A stretch of 61,490 bases of DNA, taken from NCBI GenBank assembly GCA_026692905.1, contig JAPLNL010000097.1, positions 1-61,490 on the forward strand. Direction: 5' to 3'. A program made the position numbers and the translations under genes. Position 1 is the stretch's first letter, and every line of letters begins with the position of its first letter. Source of the DNA: Planctomycetota bacterium. Lineage in GTDB: Bacteria; Planctomycetota; Planctomycetia; Pirellulales; Pirellulaceae. A model generated the notes under the pieces. It made no database searches. It was given only the letters and a program-made list of their open reading frames with translations, and was not told where the DNA came from. Positions 25,795-34,821 of the stretch are shown here, in pieces.

Positions 25795-28235
25795 TGTTTT
25801 CCTCGTTGTTGCTTAAGCATTTCGAGACGTGTCAGGGGCTTCGCGGCAGCTTCCACAGGTGGAGCTACCGGAGCAGGCATGGGTGCTGCAACAGCCACGG
25901 CAGCCGCTGGTGGAGCAATCGGAATATCGATCTGAACTTCGCCGTTTCCGTTCGTTTGCGTAATCACACCCTTGTCGCTTGTCACCGTCACGCGACAAAC
26001 GATGGTCTTGTAATTTCCTGGCCTCGTTTCGGGTGGCACCTGAAGCGTGTACGCAACTTGAGTCCCGTCGGCCGCAAACGGTACCTTCGGAGTCGCTAAT
26101 TGAGTTCCAGGCGGTATGCCTAACAGCTCAACTTCAACGACTCCTTCCACTGGTCGCTTTTGCGTTGTATTAACGACAACATTCACGGGCTTGCCCTGCT
26201 CCGCCATCGTCTTCTGGAACTTGAACTCAAACAGTGGCTCCGTCACATCGACAGGTACGAACTCAGAAGCAATATGGATAGGTCCAAAGCCATTTTCGGA
26301 AGTTGCCATGATCACCAGCGGCCACTTGCGGATCGCTGCGCCACCATTGGCCGTGATGGGGAGACCAATCGTCGATTGTCCAGCTGGAATGGTTACAGCC
26401 GAGAAACCTAAGCCTGGAGGTGCACTGAGCAATCGCAGACTGATCGGTTTGTCAAAACCCGGATTGCGTTTTGCGTTGACTGTTAATGTCATCGAACCAT
26501 TTCGCACTAAAGGAACTTGAGGCAGTACCACTTCGATATCGAATGGGGCAGGTTCAACGATGGCAACGGCCAGTTTGTCTTCCAATCGTCCCCACACGTC
26601 GACATTGTTCTGGCCTCGCACCAGTTGTGTTCGTTGGCTCAACGGGCCTGAAACATTGGTTTGCGGCGAGGTTGCGATAGTAGCCATCAAGTCGACTAAC
26701 TTGCCAGTATTCGCGGCCCCCGCGTCAGCTCGGAATATCATTGGAATGGTGCCTAAGTCGGGAGGACATACCGCGTCCGATTGACTCATGCCGGCAGGCA
26801 GTTCAGGGGCAACGATTCTCGCTTCGCCACCTAAAAACTTACGGACAACATTTGTTTCGATCGCCATTCGAGCACCCCGAGGAACGTTTACGACCTGCGA
26901 AACGTATCGACTTTGTTCATTCACCGTCGTGCCAACTTCAGGTGCTTGCAAAAGTACTTCTGCACGATAGACAAAATGCTTTCCAAATCGGCCTAGGTGG
27001 TCCGAGACAGACAAGCCATACTTGCCGTCCTCTGGAACTTTGAATTGCAAGTAGCAGTCAGGACCATTGCTGTCGTCGTTACCAGCTAACGCACCCGCCC
27101 CCATCTTCAGAACTTGAAGAACCGGGTCAACGTTCGATCGCATCGGCTTACGAGCATGAACTCGAATCTCCAGTTGCTGGTCCTTTTTGGCTTCAAACAA
27201 CCAACAATCCCGATCCTTTTCCTTCTCAAGAACACCGTTAAAAGCGACCGGTACAGGCGTCGATACGGTCAGCGCATTGTGGTCATCATTGGGCTCTACT
27301 TCCATTACGTTCGCAATAGCGTCGACTGACAGATAGTTTGGTGACGGGGATAGCTGTCCGTCTTTCTTGGACCAAACACGAAATGCCTCCGTCGGTTGAG
27401 CCGGCATATCGAATGTTTCCTGCCATGAGTTGCCCAGCAAATCGATGCATGTAGCAATAAGCGGCTGCCCCGGAGGTCCACCGCTTGGAACGATCGCAAC
27501 GGGCCTTGGGAAGCTGCCTACGTGCAATCGATAGCGAGCACGTTCATTGCCGCCGAAGCTGCTCTCGCGAACTTCGATAATGTACTTTCCATCTGCTGGC
27601 GCCACCATGGAGCAGAGGCAGTCCTGCTGAAGGATAACCGAGTCGTCGCTGGCCGTGATCTCAAAGCGTTTTGCGTCATACACTGCAACGTAAGGATCGA
27701 AGAAATCGTTGAGGTAAGCATGGCGAAGCCCCTCCAGCTCGACGTTCATTTGCTGGCCCTGCTTGAGCTCGACTTCGAAATAATCGACATCTTCATTTAG
27801 AACCACTCCGTCGACGGTCGAGTTGAAAGCGATCACCTGAGCTTTTTGAAACTCGCTGTTGGGCTCAACTTCAGCAACAGATGGCAACGCCGACACATTA
27901 AACAACCGCATGTTGCTCAGACCGGTATTGGTTACCACGCGAAAAGCATGAAGATCACAGGCTGTTTCTGCCGCAGCATGAATAGTCGCTTTGATATTGT
28001 TGTCATCGACCTTCGTAATATTGGTCGCAGTGAGGCCTGGCGTGTAAAAAAGCAACGAGTGAGCGTCGCCAAGCCGAGCTCCAGAAATAGCAACCTCAAC
28101 GGAGGCACCTCGCTGAACCCCTACCACCGACAACGAATTCGCTTCGGGTTCCGATGCCAAAATAATCGTAGCTGACAACAATGCCAACCCAGTTGCGAAC
28201 CAATAGTTGCGCCGAAGATCACTTATTGCAGACAT
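25791..28235 (-). CDS. Secreted protein with two pre-peptidase C-terminal (PPC) domains
   Basis: This 814-aa exported protein has a signal peptide at about 1-28. Two PPC beta-sandwich domains can be seen, each opening with the EVEPN signature (EVEPNSEFQKAQVI near 123; MEVEPNDDHNALTV near 310). The remainder is beta-rich and Ig-like, ending in an Ala/Pro-rich tail and a basic C-terminus (LEMLKQQRGKQ). There is no peptidase domain, so it is probably a binding or scaffolding partner. It is coupled by ATGA to the DUF1549/1553 gene and follows a DUF1501 gene by 149 bases. The PPC + DUF1549/1553 + DUF1501 trio is a frequent set in this phylum. Confidence 0.82.
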   Translation of the reverse strand: MSAISDLRRNYWFATGLALLSATIILASEPEANSLSVVGVQRGASVEVAISGARLGDAHSLLFYTPGLTATNITKVDDNNIKATIHAAAETACDLHAFRVVTNTGLSNMRLFNVSALPSVAEVEPNSEFQKAQVIAFNSTVDGVVLNEDVDYFEVELKQGQQMNVELEGLRHAYLNDFFDPYVAVYDAKRFEITASDDSVILQQDCLCSMVAPADGKYIIEVRESSFGGNERARYRLHVGSFPRPVAIVPSGGPPGQPLIATCIDLLGNSWQETFDMPAQPTEAFRVWSKKDGQLSPSPNYLSVDAIANVMEVEPNDDHNALTVSTPVPVAFNGVLEKEKDRDCWLFEAKKDQQLEIRVHARKPMRSNVDPVLQVLKMGAGALAGNDDSNGPDCYLQFKVPEDGKYGLSVSDHLGRFGKHFVYRAEVLLQAPEVGTTVNEQSRYVSQVVNVPRGARMAIETNVVRKFLGGEARIVAPELPAGMSQSDAVCPPDLGTIPMIFRADAGAANTGKLVDLMATIATSPQTNVSGPLSQRTQLVRGQNNVDVWGRLEDKLAVAIVEPAPFDIEVVLPQVPLVRNGSMTLTVNAKRNPGFDKPISLRLLSAPPGLGFSAVTIPAGQSTIGLPITANGGAAIRKWPLVIMATSENGFGPIHIASEFVPVDVTEPLFEFKFQKTMAEQGKPVNVVVNTTQKRPVEGVVEVELLGIPPGTQLATPKVPFAADGTQVAYTLQVPPETRPGNYKTIVCRVTVTSDKGVITQTNGNGEVQIDIPIAPPAAAVAVAAPMPAPVAPPVEAAAKPLTRLEMLKQQRGKQ

Positions 28236-28316
28236 CGCTATTTGAATTTCCTGTCCAGTTTTGTAAATCTCTTGGTACAGCTGACTAGCTGATTTTGTCG
28301 TTTAACAGCCAGCAAT

Positions 28317-28347
28317 AGGCGTACTCGGTGCGAATGACGGTACGCCT
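28317..28347. repeat. Small inverted repeat between operon genes
   Basis: The arms AGGCGTAC (28317-28324) and GTACGCCT (28340-28347) pair exactly around a 15-nt loop, in the 149-base gap between the DUF1501 gene and the PPC-domain gene. It could be an mRNA hairpin that tunes expression within the operon, or a small dispersed palindrome. Confidence 0.4.
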
Positions 28348-28384
28348 TCGGCTAACTGTTCAACGAAACATATTTGCATATCAA

Positions 28385-29689
28385 CTAGACCAAAATATCT
28401 TTGATCAGTTTTCCACCATCGCAGATTTCGATAGGCCGGTCGCCAGGTGCCATCAGTTCTTTGTCGGCAACGATACCTAGCAAGTGATACATGGTGGTTG
28501 CCAAATCCTCTGGCGAAACCGGATCGAATTCGGGTTCTGTCGCGGTTGCATCAGAGGCACCGTAAACCAATCCACCCTTCACTCCACCACCAGCCAGCAT
28601 GACGGAAAACACCTTCGGCCAGTGATCCCGGCCAGCTTCGTTATTGATCTTGGGAGTACGACCAAATTCACTGCTGACCATAACGAGCGTCTTAGAGAGC
28701 AAGCCGCGAGACTCAAGATCTTCGATCAAAGCCGCTAACGCTTGATCGAGTGGCGGCGTGTCGCGTCGCATTGCCCCAGCGATTCCAGTGTGCATGTCCC
28801 AACCGCCATAAGTGACGGTTACGAACCGGACACCGGACTCAACCAATCGTCGAGCCATGAGTAGCCGTTGGCCAGCCACGTTTCGTCCATATTTGTCGCG
28901 GAGACCGTTGTCCTCTGCATCGATATTGAACGCTTCTCGTGCTTTGTCGCTGCTGATCAAGGAGTAGGCGCGTTGGTAGAACGTATCCATCGCAGCGATG
29001 TTGTCCGATTTTTGTTTGTCGGCGAAGTAAGAATTCACCGCCTCTAACGCAGAGCGTCGTCGATCAAAACGGGCCGTGTCGACTCCACCACCCAAGTTCA
29101 AGTCTTGAACTTTGAAGCCTTTGTTAGCGGGATCCGCCCCCAAGCTGAAGGGTCCATAAGAGGAACTCAAGTACCCCGTCCCAGCAAATTCGTTCGGCGA
29201 ATTGGGCACAGCCACGTACGGAGGCAAATTGTTTCGCGGTCCATACTCATGGCTGATGACAGAACCAAAACTTGGGAAAACCAAAGCCGGCGAAGGCTTA
29301 TAGCCAGTAAACATGTTGTGCGTACCACGCTCATGCGCAGCCTCACCGTGAGTCATCGCTCGAAGGACCGTCAGTCGATCCGAAATCGAAGCCAACTTGG
29401 GAAGTGTCTCCGAAAAAATATCTCCCGTCTTTGTTTTAACTACCCCGAGTTCGCCGCGATACTCAAGCGGACTATAGGGTTTAGGATCAAAAGATTCTTG
29501 GTGAGCCATTCCGCCTGGCAAGAAAATGTGAATCACACTCTCTGCCTTGGCCTCCATGAAGTCATACTTTTTTTGATCCGCCATCGCTTGCCGCGATCGA
29601 AACAGATCTCCCATTGTAAGCCCAAGCCCACCAAGGGCTCCAACGGTCATAAAACCACGACGACCAAGTGGATTGCCGAGACATCTCAT
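28385..29689 (-). CDS. DUF1501 domain protein, Tat-exported
   Basis: This 434-aa protein is read from the ATG at 29689, which places a twin-arginine motif at residues 10-11 (PLGRRGFMTVGALGGLGL). An upstream start at 29857 would add 56 basic, low-complexity residues before it. The body matches DUF1501: VIHIFLPGGMAHQESFDPKP near the N-terminus, MVSSEFGRTP and GRDHWPKVFSV toward the end. It is the first gene of the minus-strand run 29689-20648. As with the gene at 15878, the sulfatase-like fold is known for the family but its catalytic activity is not. Confidence 0.9.
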   Translation of the reverse strand: MRCLGNPLGRRGFMTVGALGGLGLTMGDLFRSRQAMADQKKYDFMEAKAESVIHIFLPGGMAHQESFDPKPYSPLEYRGELGVVKTKTGDIFSETLPKLASISDRLTVLRAMTHGEAAHERGTHNMFTGYKPSPALVFPSFGSVISHEYGPRNNLPPYVAVPNSPNEFAGTGYLSSSYGPFSLGADPANKGFKVQDLNLGGGVDTARFDRRRSALEAVNSYFADKQKSDNIAAMDTFYQRAYSLISSDKAREAFNIDAEDNGLRDKYGRNVAGQRLLMARRLVESGVRFVTVTYGGWDMHTGIAGAMRRDTPPLDQALAALIEDLESRGLLSKTLVMVSSEFGRTPKINNEAGRDHWPKVFSVMLAGGGVKGGLVYGASDATATEPEFDPVSPEDLATTMYHLLGIVADKELMAPGDRPIEICDGGKLIKDILV

Positions 29690-30153
29690 TTTGATTGGGG
29701 TCCGAAAGTTAGGGAAATTGTGAAACAAACGAATCGGGTTCAAACGACAAAGCATCCGCGAAAGGAAAACTTTGGTATTAGGTGGGGATTTTCTGGTGGC
29801 CGACCGCTCACGGTTTGCCGGAAAGGAACTCTTAGTATAGTGCAACCTTCGGTTCAAGAGTACCCACCAGCTAAAGAAAGTCCTTCGATTTCCTTCGTGG
29901 AAACAATTTTTTATGCGCGAGTTTTGATACCACTGAGTTCAATTCGACACGTCCCATTGTAGTCATTCCGAACGAAAGAAGCCCGCTCTATTAGGCGGTT
30001 TAATTGTGCTGAATGAATTTTTCGGTTTTAGTCGGGGTAGTTTCTGGACTCGCTAAATCTGCGGGCTGTGCAAGGACCGTCCCGTTTTGTTAAAATCGTT
30101 TTGGTTTCCAAGCAGATGTCTGATATTCCTCAACCGACAGGTGGGTCGTTTAA

Positions 30154-30552
30154 ATGCTGACTTTGTTCACTTTCCTAGCATTCGCTCTTCAGGCAGCGAT
30201 TTTTCCCCCGATCGACGAACTCGAACACACCAAGGATTCGCTCAAGACGGTGAAGGAGCGCATTGCTGACAAGAAAGCTGTTCTTGTGGACGTCCGCGAG
30301 CTTGTGGAATGGAACGACGGCCATATCGAAGGAGCCGTTCATCTCCCGTGGCGTGATCTCCAAGACAAATTGGATGAAAAGGTTCTACGGGAAAAACTCC
30401 CCAAGGACACCATTGTCTATACCCACTGCATGGTAGGGTTTCGTGCTCTCAAGGCTGGCAAAATTATCGCAAAGTACGGCTATGATGTGCGCCCGCTCAA
30501 GCCTGGCTACAAAGAACTGCTCGAGGCCGGTTTCAAGAACGAGAAGAAATAG
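30154..30552 (+). CDS. Secreted single-domain rhodanese-like protein
   Basis: This 132-aa protein begins with a short signal peptide (MLTLFTFLAFALQAA). The rhodanese domain covers about 35-128 with VLVDVREL.EWNDGHIEGAVHLPW and the active-site loop around Cys92 (CMVGFR, a six-residue loop ending in Arg97), so the sulfur-accepting cysteine is intact. It should transfer sulfane sulfur, or act in redox or thiosulfate chemistry, in the periplasm. It stands alone, 464 bases from the divergent DUF1501 gene. That gap (29690-30153) holds no gene I recognise, only a weak A/T-rich box near 30090. Confidence 0.85.
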   Translation: MLTLFTFLAFALQAAIFPPIDELEHTKDSLKTVKERIADKKAVLVDVRELVEWNDGHIEGAVHLPWRDLQDKLDEKVLREKLPKDTIVYTHCMVGFRALKAGKIIAKYGYDVRPLKPGYKELLEAGFKNEKK

Positions 30553-30641
30553 GTCTGGGGCGATCGAGATGAAAAGTCCAAACGGGACGGTTTGATTTAC
30601 ACCCACCTGATGCTGCACTAGGCTCCATTATCGAAGTACCC

Positions 30642-30647
30642 TATACT
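30642..30647 (+). promoter_or_regulatory. Putative -10 box of the tRNA-Gln gene
   Basis: TATACT lies 12 bases upstream of the tRNA 5' end. A -35 box at 17-base spacing is poor (TAGGCT), so only the -10 is proposed. Confidence 0.35.
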
Positions 30648-30658
30648 GCAGGTGTTCT

Positions 30659-30729
30659 TGGGGCGTGGTGTAATGGTAGCACAACAGACTCTGACTCTGT
30701 TTGTCAAGGTTCGAGTCCTTGCGCCCCAG
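30659..30729 (+). tRNA. tRNA-Gln, anticodon CUG
   Basis: The 71-nt cloverleaf folds completely. Acceptor TGGGGCG pairs with CGCCCCA; the D-arm is GTG/CAC with a TAATGGTAG loop; the anticodon stem ACAGA/TCTGT encloses loop CTCTGAC with anticodon CTG after U33; the T-arm CAAGG/CCTTG has loop TTCGAGT. The discriminator base is G, as expected for glutamine, and CCA is not encoded. The gene stands alone between the rhodanese gene and the secretion operon, followed by a repeat element. Confidence 0.93.
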
Positions 30730-30794
30730 CTTTTATCGAATTCGGTAGCTTCAAAAGCACTTGTCTTGGCCGCTTCTATTTCCCGACACGGCCG

Positions 30795-30861
30795 GCCGAA
30801 ACTCTTGACGAGTTTCGCTACAAAATGCTTCTTTCGCTACAAAATGCTTCGCGGCGTTGCC
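30795..30861. repeat. Dispersed repeat, CGAAACTCTTGACGAGTTTCG family, copy 1
   Basis: An 8-bp-arm palindrome (CGAAACTC/GAGTTTCG) is followed by CTACAAAATGCTTC twice and GCGGCGTTGCC. The same order (palindrome, CTACAAAAT.CTTC, C.GCGTTGCC) occurs at 47361-47407. The rest of 30862-31096 is pyrimidine-rich and holds no gene I can support. Confidence 0.65.
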
Positions 30862-31096
30862 AAAACCGGGATTCTGGTGGTCAAATCGGGGCTTCTTTGA
30901 CTATACTATTGTGTCGGTTGAGCCGATTACCAAATACGCCTGCCCCCCCTTCCCACCAATCGTTCCTGACTTCCCTGTACTCCGGTATTGGAAGTCCCCC
31001 CACCCTTGTTGTTCCTGCTCTCATGATTCCCGAACGACTGTTTAAGCCTTTTTCGTTCGCGCTGAGAAGCCGTACTCGTACCCACGGATTGACACG

Positions 31097-32791
31097 ATGA
31101 TCTCGAATTCCAAGGGAATGCATCCTTTGCTAGACTCGGTGCAATTGCGTCAATTGGCGGATTGCTTGAGTTTGGGGGATTCGCTTGAAACCCTTGCGGA
31201 GCAGTGGTCCTTTAATAGCCCGCTGGAATTGCTAGCGACAAGTGCGCGTTCCATGAATCTCGATTGGCTCGAATCCGACAGCGGCGACTTTGCACCGGAA
31301 ACATTGGAAGGCTTTCCTGCGAAGCTGATCCACCGCCATACCGTTTTCCCAATTGAACGCGGCACCGGTTGGCTACGACTGGCAGTAAGCAACCCATTTG
31401 ATTTTGCAGCCATCGATTCGGTCGCGTCCGCGATGGAGGTTGAGGTTCGGCCGGTTATGGCTGCTCACGACACTGTTCAGAAACTGATAAAACGCCATCT
31501 CGGGGTCGGTTCGGAAACCATCGATGGATTGATCGCTCTCCAGCGACAGCAATCCGGCGATGTCGAAATGCTCGAGGGGATTGATCCCGACAGTCTTGAG
31601 GACGCGGAAGAAGCACAACAGGCCTCGGTGGTTGGCCTTGTTAACGAGATTCTAAGCGAGGCCATCCAAGCGCGAGCTAGCGATATTCATATCGAGTCCC
31701 AAGAGGCAGGCCTCAAGATCCGTCATCGTATCGACGGTGTGCTTCAGAAACAACCAACGCCACCCGAAATGAACCAGTTTCGCGCCGCGATCATCAGCCG
31801 ATTAAAGATCATGGCTAAGATGAACATAGCGGAAAAGCGAGTGCCGCAGGATGGACGCATCAAGCTGCGCGTCTCGGGGCGTGAGATCGATGTGCGAGTC
31901 TCCATCATACCAATGCTTCACGGTGAAGGGGTTGTGATGCGGGTGCTCGACAAGTCGAATTTAAAGTTCTCGCTGCGAGGCATTGGAATGCCAGAATCCG
32001 TCTACGAGAAATTCCAAAAGCTCATTCGGCTTCCCCACGGAATTGTTCTCGTTACTGGTCCAACGGGTTCAGGAAAAACAACGACCTTGTACAGCGCCTT
32101 GAGCGAGATCAAATCGGAAGACATCAAGATCGTCACGACCGAAGACCCCATCGAGTACCAGCTCGAAGGGATCAATCAAATTCAAGTGCACACGAAGGTA
32201 GGTCTGAGCTTTGCAGCCTGTTTACGCGCGATCTTGAGACATGATCCCGATGTGGTCCTGGTCGGGGAAATCCGCGATTTGGAGACGGCCGAAAACGCAA
32301 CGCAAGCTTCTTTGACCGGGCACTTGGTCTTCAGCACCCTACACACCAATGACTCGGCTAGTGCCTTCATGCGGTTGTGCGATATGGGGGTCGAACCTTT
32401 CTTGGTTGCAAGTACCGTCGAAGGTGTTTTGGCACAACGGTTGGTTCGCGTGTTATGCGACGATTGCAAGGAGCAATATCAACCGAACTCCACAGACTTG
32501 CCTGATGACTTTCCCGTCGAACACCGACTCGATCCGAAGTTGACTCTCTATCGTCCTGTCGGTTGTGAAAGCTGCCGCAGGACAGGATACCACGGCCGAT
32601 TGGGGATCTACGAACTCTTGGTCACCAACGAAGAGATCCGACAGATGATGACGCAAACAGGTACATCGAACGCGATCAAGCAAGTGGCTATTCAGAATGG
32701 CATGGAGACCATGCGAATGGACGGCTGGAGTAAAGTCCTATCGGGCGTTACCACCATCGATGAAATTGTCCGTGTGACGAAAGCGGATTGA
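31097..32791 (+). CDS. gspE: Type II secretion/type IV pilus assembly ATPase (GspE/PilB family)
   Basis: This 564-aa cytoplasmic hexameric ATPase energises pseudopilus assembly. An N-terminal MshEN-like domain (about 20-150) precedes the core. Walker A is GPTGSGKTT (321-329), followed by the Asp box and Walker B (DPDVVLVGEIRD) and the His box (GHLVFSTLHTND). A zinc-binding tetracysteine module is present at Cys454/457 and Cys490/493, as in classical GspE. It is the first gene of a pseudopilus operon and is followed six bases later by gspF. Confidence 0.93.
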   Translation: MISNSKGMHPLLDSVQLRQLADCLSLGDSLETLAEQWSFNSPLELLATSARSMNLDWLESDSGDFAPETLEGFPAKLIHRHTVFPIERGTGWLRLAVSNPFDFAAIDSVASAMEVEVRPVMAAHDTVQKLIKRHLGVGSETIDGLIALQRQQSGDVEMLEGIDPDSLEDAEEAQQASVVGLVNEILSEAIQARASDIHIESQEAGLKIRHRIDGVLQKQPTPPEMNQFRAAIISRLKIMAKMNIAEKRVPQDGRIKLRVSGREIDVRVSIIPMLHGEGVVMRVLDKSNLKFSLRGIGMPESVYEKFQKLIRLPHGIVLVTGPTGSGKTTTLYSALSEIKSEDIKIVTTEDPIEYQLEGINQIQVHTKVGLSFAACLRAILRHDPDVVLVGEIRDLETAENATQASLTGHLVFSTLHTNDSASAFMRLCDMGVEPFLVASTVEGVLAQRLVRVLCDDCKEQYQPNSTDLPDDFPVEHRLDPKLTLYRPVGCESCRRTGYHGRLGIYELLVTNEEIRQMMTQTGTSNAIKQVAIQNGMETMRMDGWSKVLSGVTTIDEIVRVTKAD

Positions 32792-32796
32792 GTTCG

Positions 32797-34017
32797 ATGG
32801 CCAACTTTGCTTACACTGCGAAATCGAATACCGGCGAGAAACTGTCCGGGACCATTGCCGCTGCGACCCGTTCGGAAGCCATGCAGAGACTGCGGTCACA
32901 GTCTCTGTTTCCGATGTCGTTAGTGGATCATCAAGCCAACAAGGCACCTTGGCTGACCATCTCTCTTCCAGTGCGAGTTTCCAAGGAGCAAACAGCTGAC
33001 TTCTGCGCTCAATTGGCGGACTTGCTCAGCAACGGAGTGGCGATGCTTGAGTCGCTAAGGATCCTGTCTGAGGCGACTGAAAACGCCAAGCTCAAAGAGA
33101 TTGCCCTGCGGATTCATGATGCAGTGGCCCAAGGGGATAGCTTGGACATCGCCATGAGCAAAGAGTCCGCAATGTTCTCCGAGCTCACCTTGAGCATGGT
33201 CCGAGCTGGCCAGGAGGGTGCATTCCTCGAAGAAGCACTCCAGCGCACCGCTTTGTTTTTGCGAAAACAAGATGAAATGCGAAGCAAAATCGTAGGTGCA
33301 CTCACCTATCCGATCATTTTAGGGATTGTGGGTACCGTCATTACTTCGCTCATGATCGTGTTTTTGGTTCCTAAATTTCAACCCTTTTTTGATCGACTTG
33401 AGCAAAATGGGACGGGGCTGCCACTGATCACCATCGTGCTTTTGGGGGCAAGTCATACGATGCTCAACTATGGGCTGATTGTCGTTCCCGTGTTGGCAGC
33501 GATCGCTTTTGGTGTTTATCGGGCCATTCAGACTGCGACAGGTCGTCGCATCATGGACCGTGTGAAATTAAAGACACCCATGGTCGGTTCGATCTTTCAC
33601 GACGCCGCCGTCTCGCGAGCCTGCCGTGTCCTAGGAACGATGTTGAGAAATGGTGTTCCATTGCTTCGATCCCTGAGAATTAGCAGTGAATCGACAGGAA
33701 ACACGCTATTGGCCGAGGCTATGATGAAATCGGCCGAGAACGTGACTGCTGGCGATACCCTATCGAAACCCTTGGCGGCAAGCGGTCTTATCCCCCCCCA
33801 AGTAATGGCAATGATTCGGGTGGCGGAGGAATCCAATACGCTCGATGAAGTCCTCATCAAGATTGCAGATCGTATTGACAATCGCATCGAACGCCGTTTA
33901 GAAGTAATCGTCAGGATGATCGAACCGTTGATGCTCATTCTGATTGGCGGCATGGTTATGTTCGTGATCGTAGGGGTATTGCTCCCTGTGTTTGACCTAA
34001 ACTCGTCTGTTGGATAA
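32797..34017 (+). CDS. gspF: Type II secretion inner-membrane platform protein GspF
   Basis: This 406-aa polytopic protein has two repeated GspF cytoplasmic domains (about 65-190 and 270-390), each followed by hydrophobic segments. The motifs ADFCAQLADLLSNGVAMLESLRIL and CRVLGTMLRNGVPLLRSLRIS show the duplication. The ATG at 32797 is preferred over an in-frame TTG at 32788 that would overlap the gspE stop. It anchors the ATPase to the inner-membrane platform. Confidence 0.93.
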   Translation: MANFAYTAKSNTGEKLSGTIAAATRSEAMQRLRSQSLFPMSLVDHQANKAPWLTISLPVRVSKEQTADFCAQLADLLSNGVAMLESLRILSEATENAKLKEIALRIHDAVAQGDSLDIAMSKESAMFSELTLSMVRAGQEGAFLEEALQRTALFLRKQDEMRSKIVGALTYPIILGIVGTVITSLMIVFLVPKFQPFFDRLEQNGTGLPLITIVLLGASHTMLNYGLIVVPVLAAIAFGVYRAIQTATGRRIMDRVKLKTPMVGSIFHDAAVSRACRVLGTMLRNGVPLLRSLRISSESTGNTLLAEAMMKSAENVTAGDTLSKPLAASGLIPPQVMAMIRVAEESNTLDEVLIKIADRIDNRIERRLEVIVRMIEPLMLILIGGMVMFVIVGVLLPVFDLNSSVG

Positions 34018-34133
34018 AATAGTTCGATGCAAGTAGGCTGATTGGCAATTGCATTACCCACCTTTCCCTCCCACCACGCTGCTTTTCTTGCGGCACAATC
34101 CTGCTTACACCGTCCCACCTTTAAGGATTTACC

Positions 34134-34661
34134 ATGCTATATCGACATTCTAAACGTTCACATCGCGGTTTGACGTTGCTCGAATTGATGATCGTTTTGA
34201 TTATTTTGGTCGGCTTGATGGCAATCGTTGGCCCAAGACTTCTCGGCTCACAAAAGAAGGCAGATATCCGCACAACCCAGGCTCAGATCGGCAATCTCGC
34301 TTCCGCACTCAAGATGTACGCAGCGGACATGAAAACATTTCCATTGACCGAAGAGGGACTAGAGCTGTTGGTAAATGCTCCCGAGGATGAATCCCTTGCC
34401 AAAAAATGGGATGGCCCATACATCGAAGGTGGCAAGCTTCCGAAAGACCCGTGGGGAAGCAGTTTTCAATATGAGTTTGGTGTCGATGGAGCTGCAGATA
34501 GCGGAAGCAGTTCGCAATCCAAATCGGATACCTCAGACTTCCCTCGTATATTCTCATTAGGTCCAGACCGACAACCTGGTACAAGCGACGATATCTCGAA
34601 TCAACCCGAAAGCACGGATGACGCTTCGGACTCGAGTTCCAAAACCAAATCGTCGAAATAA
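34134..34661 (+). CDS. gspG: Major pseudopilin GspG
   Basis: This 175-aa prepilin has an N-terminal leader cleaved after Gly12 (HRG/LTLLELM), with the essential Glu at +5 and a hydrophobic helix (IVLIILVGLMAIVGP). The mature part keeps GspG landmarks: ALKMYAADMKTFPLTEEGLELLV, W..PYI....LPKDPWG, and a late GPDRQPGTSDDI loop equivalent to the calcium-binding region of GspG. A Ser/Asp/Lys-rich tail of about 25 residues follows, longer than in proteobacterial GspG. It is separated from gspF by 116 bases and from the GspH-like gene by a repeat-bearing gap. Confidence 0.92.
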   Translation: MLYRHSKRSHRGLTLLELMIVLIILVGLMAIVGPRLLGSQKKADIRTTQAQIGNLASALKMYAADMKTFPLTEEGLELLVNAPEDESLAKKWDGPYIEGGKLPKDPWGSSFQYEFGVDGAADSGSSSQSKSDTSDFPRIFSLGPDRQPGTSDDISNQPESTDDASDSSSKTKSSK

Positions 34662-34698
34662 CCTCATCTGCATCATGTCTTGGAGTGACCCCCCATTA

Positions 34699-34803
34699 GC
34701 CGGAGGGCGCTATCCCCGGTTTTCCGATGGCTCGACATTCGTCGAGAACCGGGGCTATTGCCCAATTGCTATCTGAAATCAAAACAAAAGCAGATGTGCT
34801 TAG
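34699..34803. repeat. Degenerate copy of the CTAAGCAC element
   Basis: The core AGCCGGAGGGCGCTATCCCC...GACATTCGTCGAGAACCGGGGCTATTGCCC and the right end GCAGATGTGCTTAG match 20420-20562, while the left end is not preserved. It lies between gspG and the GspH-like gene, so its hairpin would be transcribed in the operon mRNA and could lower expression of genes after the abundant major pseudopilin. Confidence 0.6.
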
Positions 34804-34821
34804 TAAGGATACAGAACTATC

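Noticed and set aside
29105-29962. 285-codon open frame on the plus strand over the DUF1501 start
   Set aside because: It is antisense to a conserved Tat-exported protein and the translation is basic with no domain.
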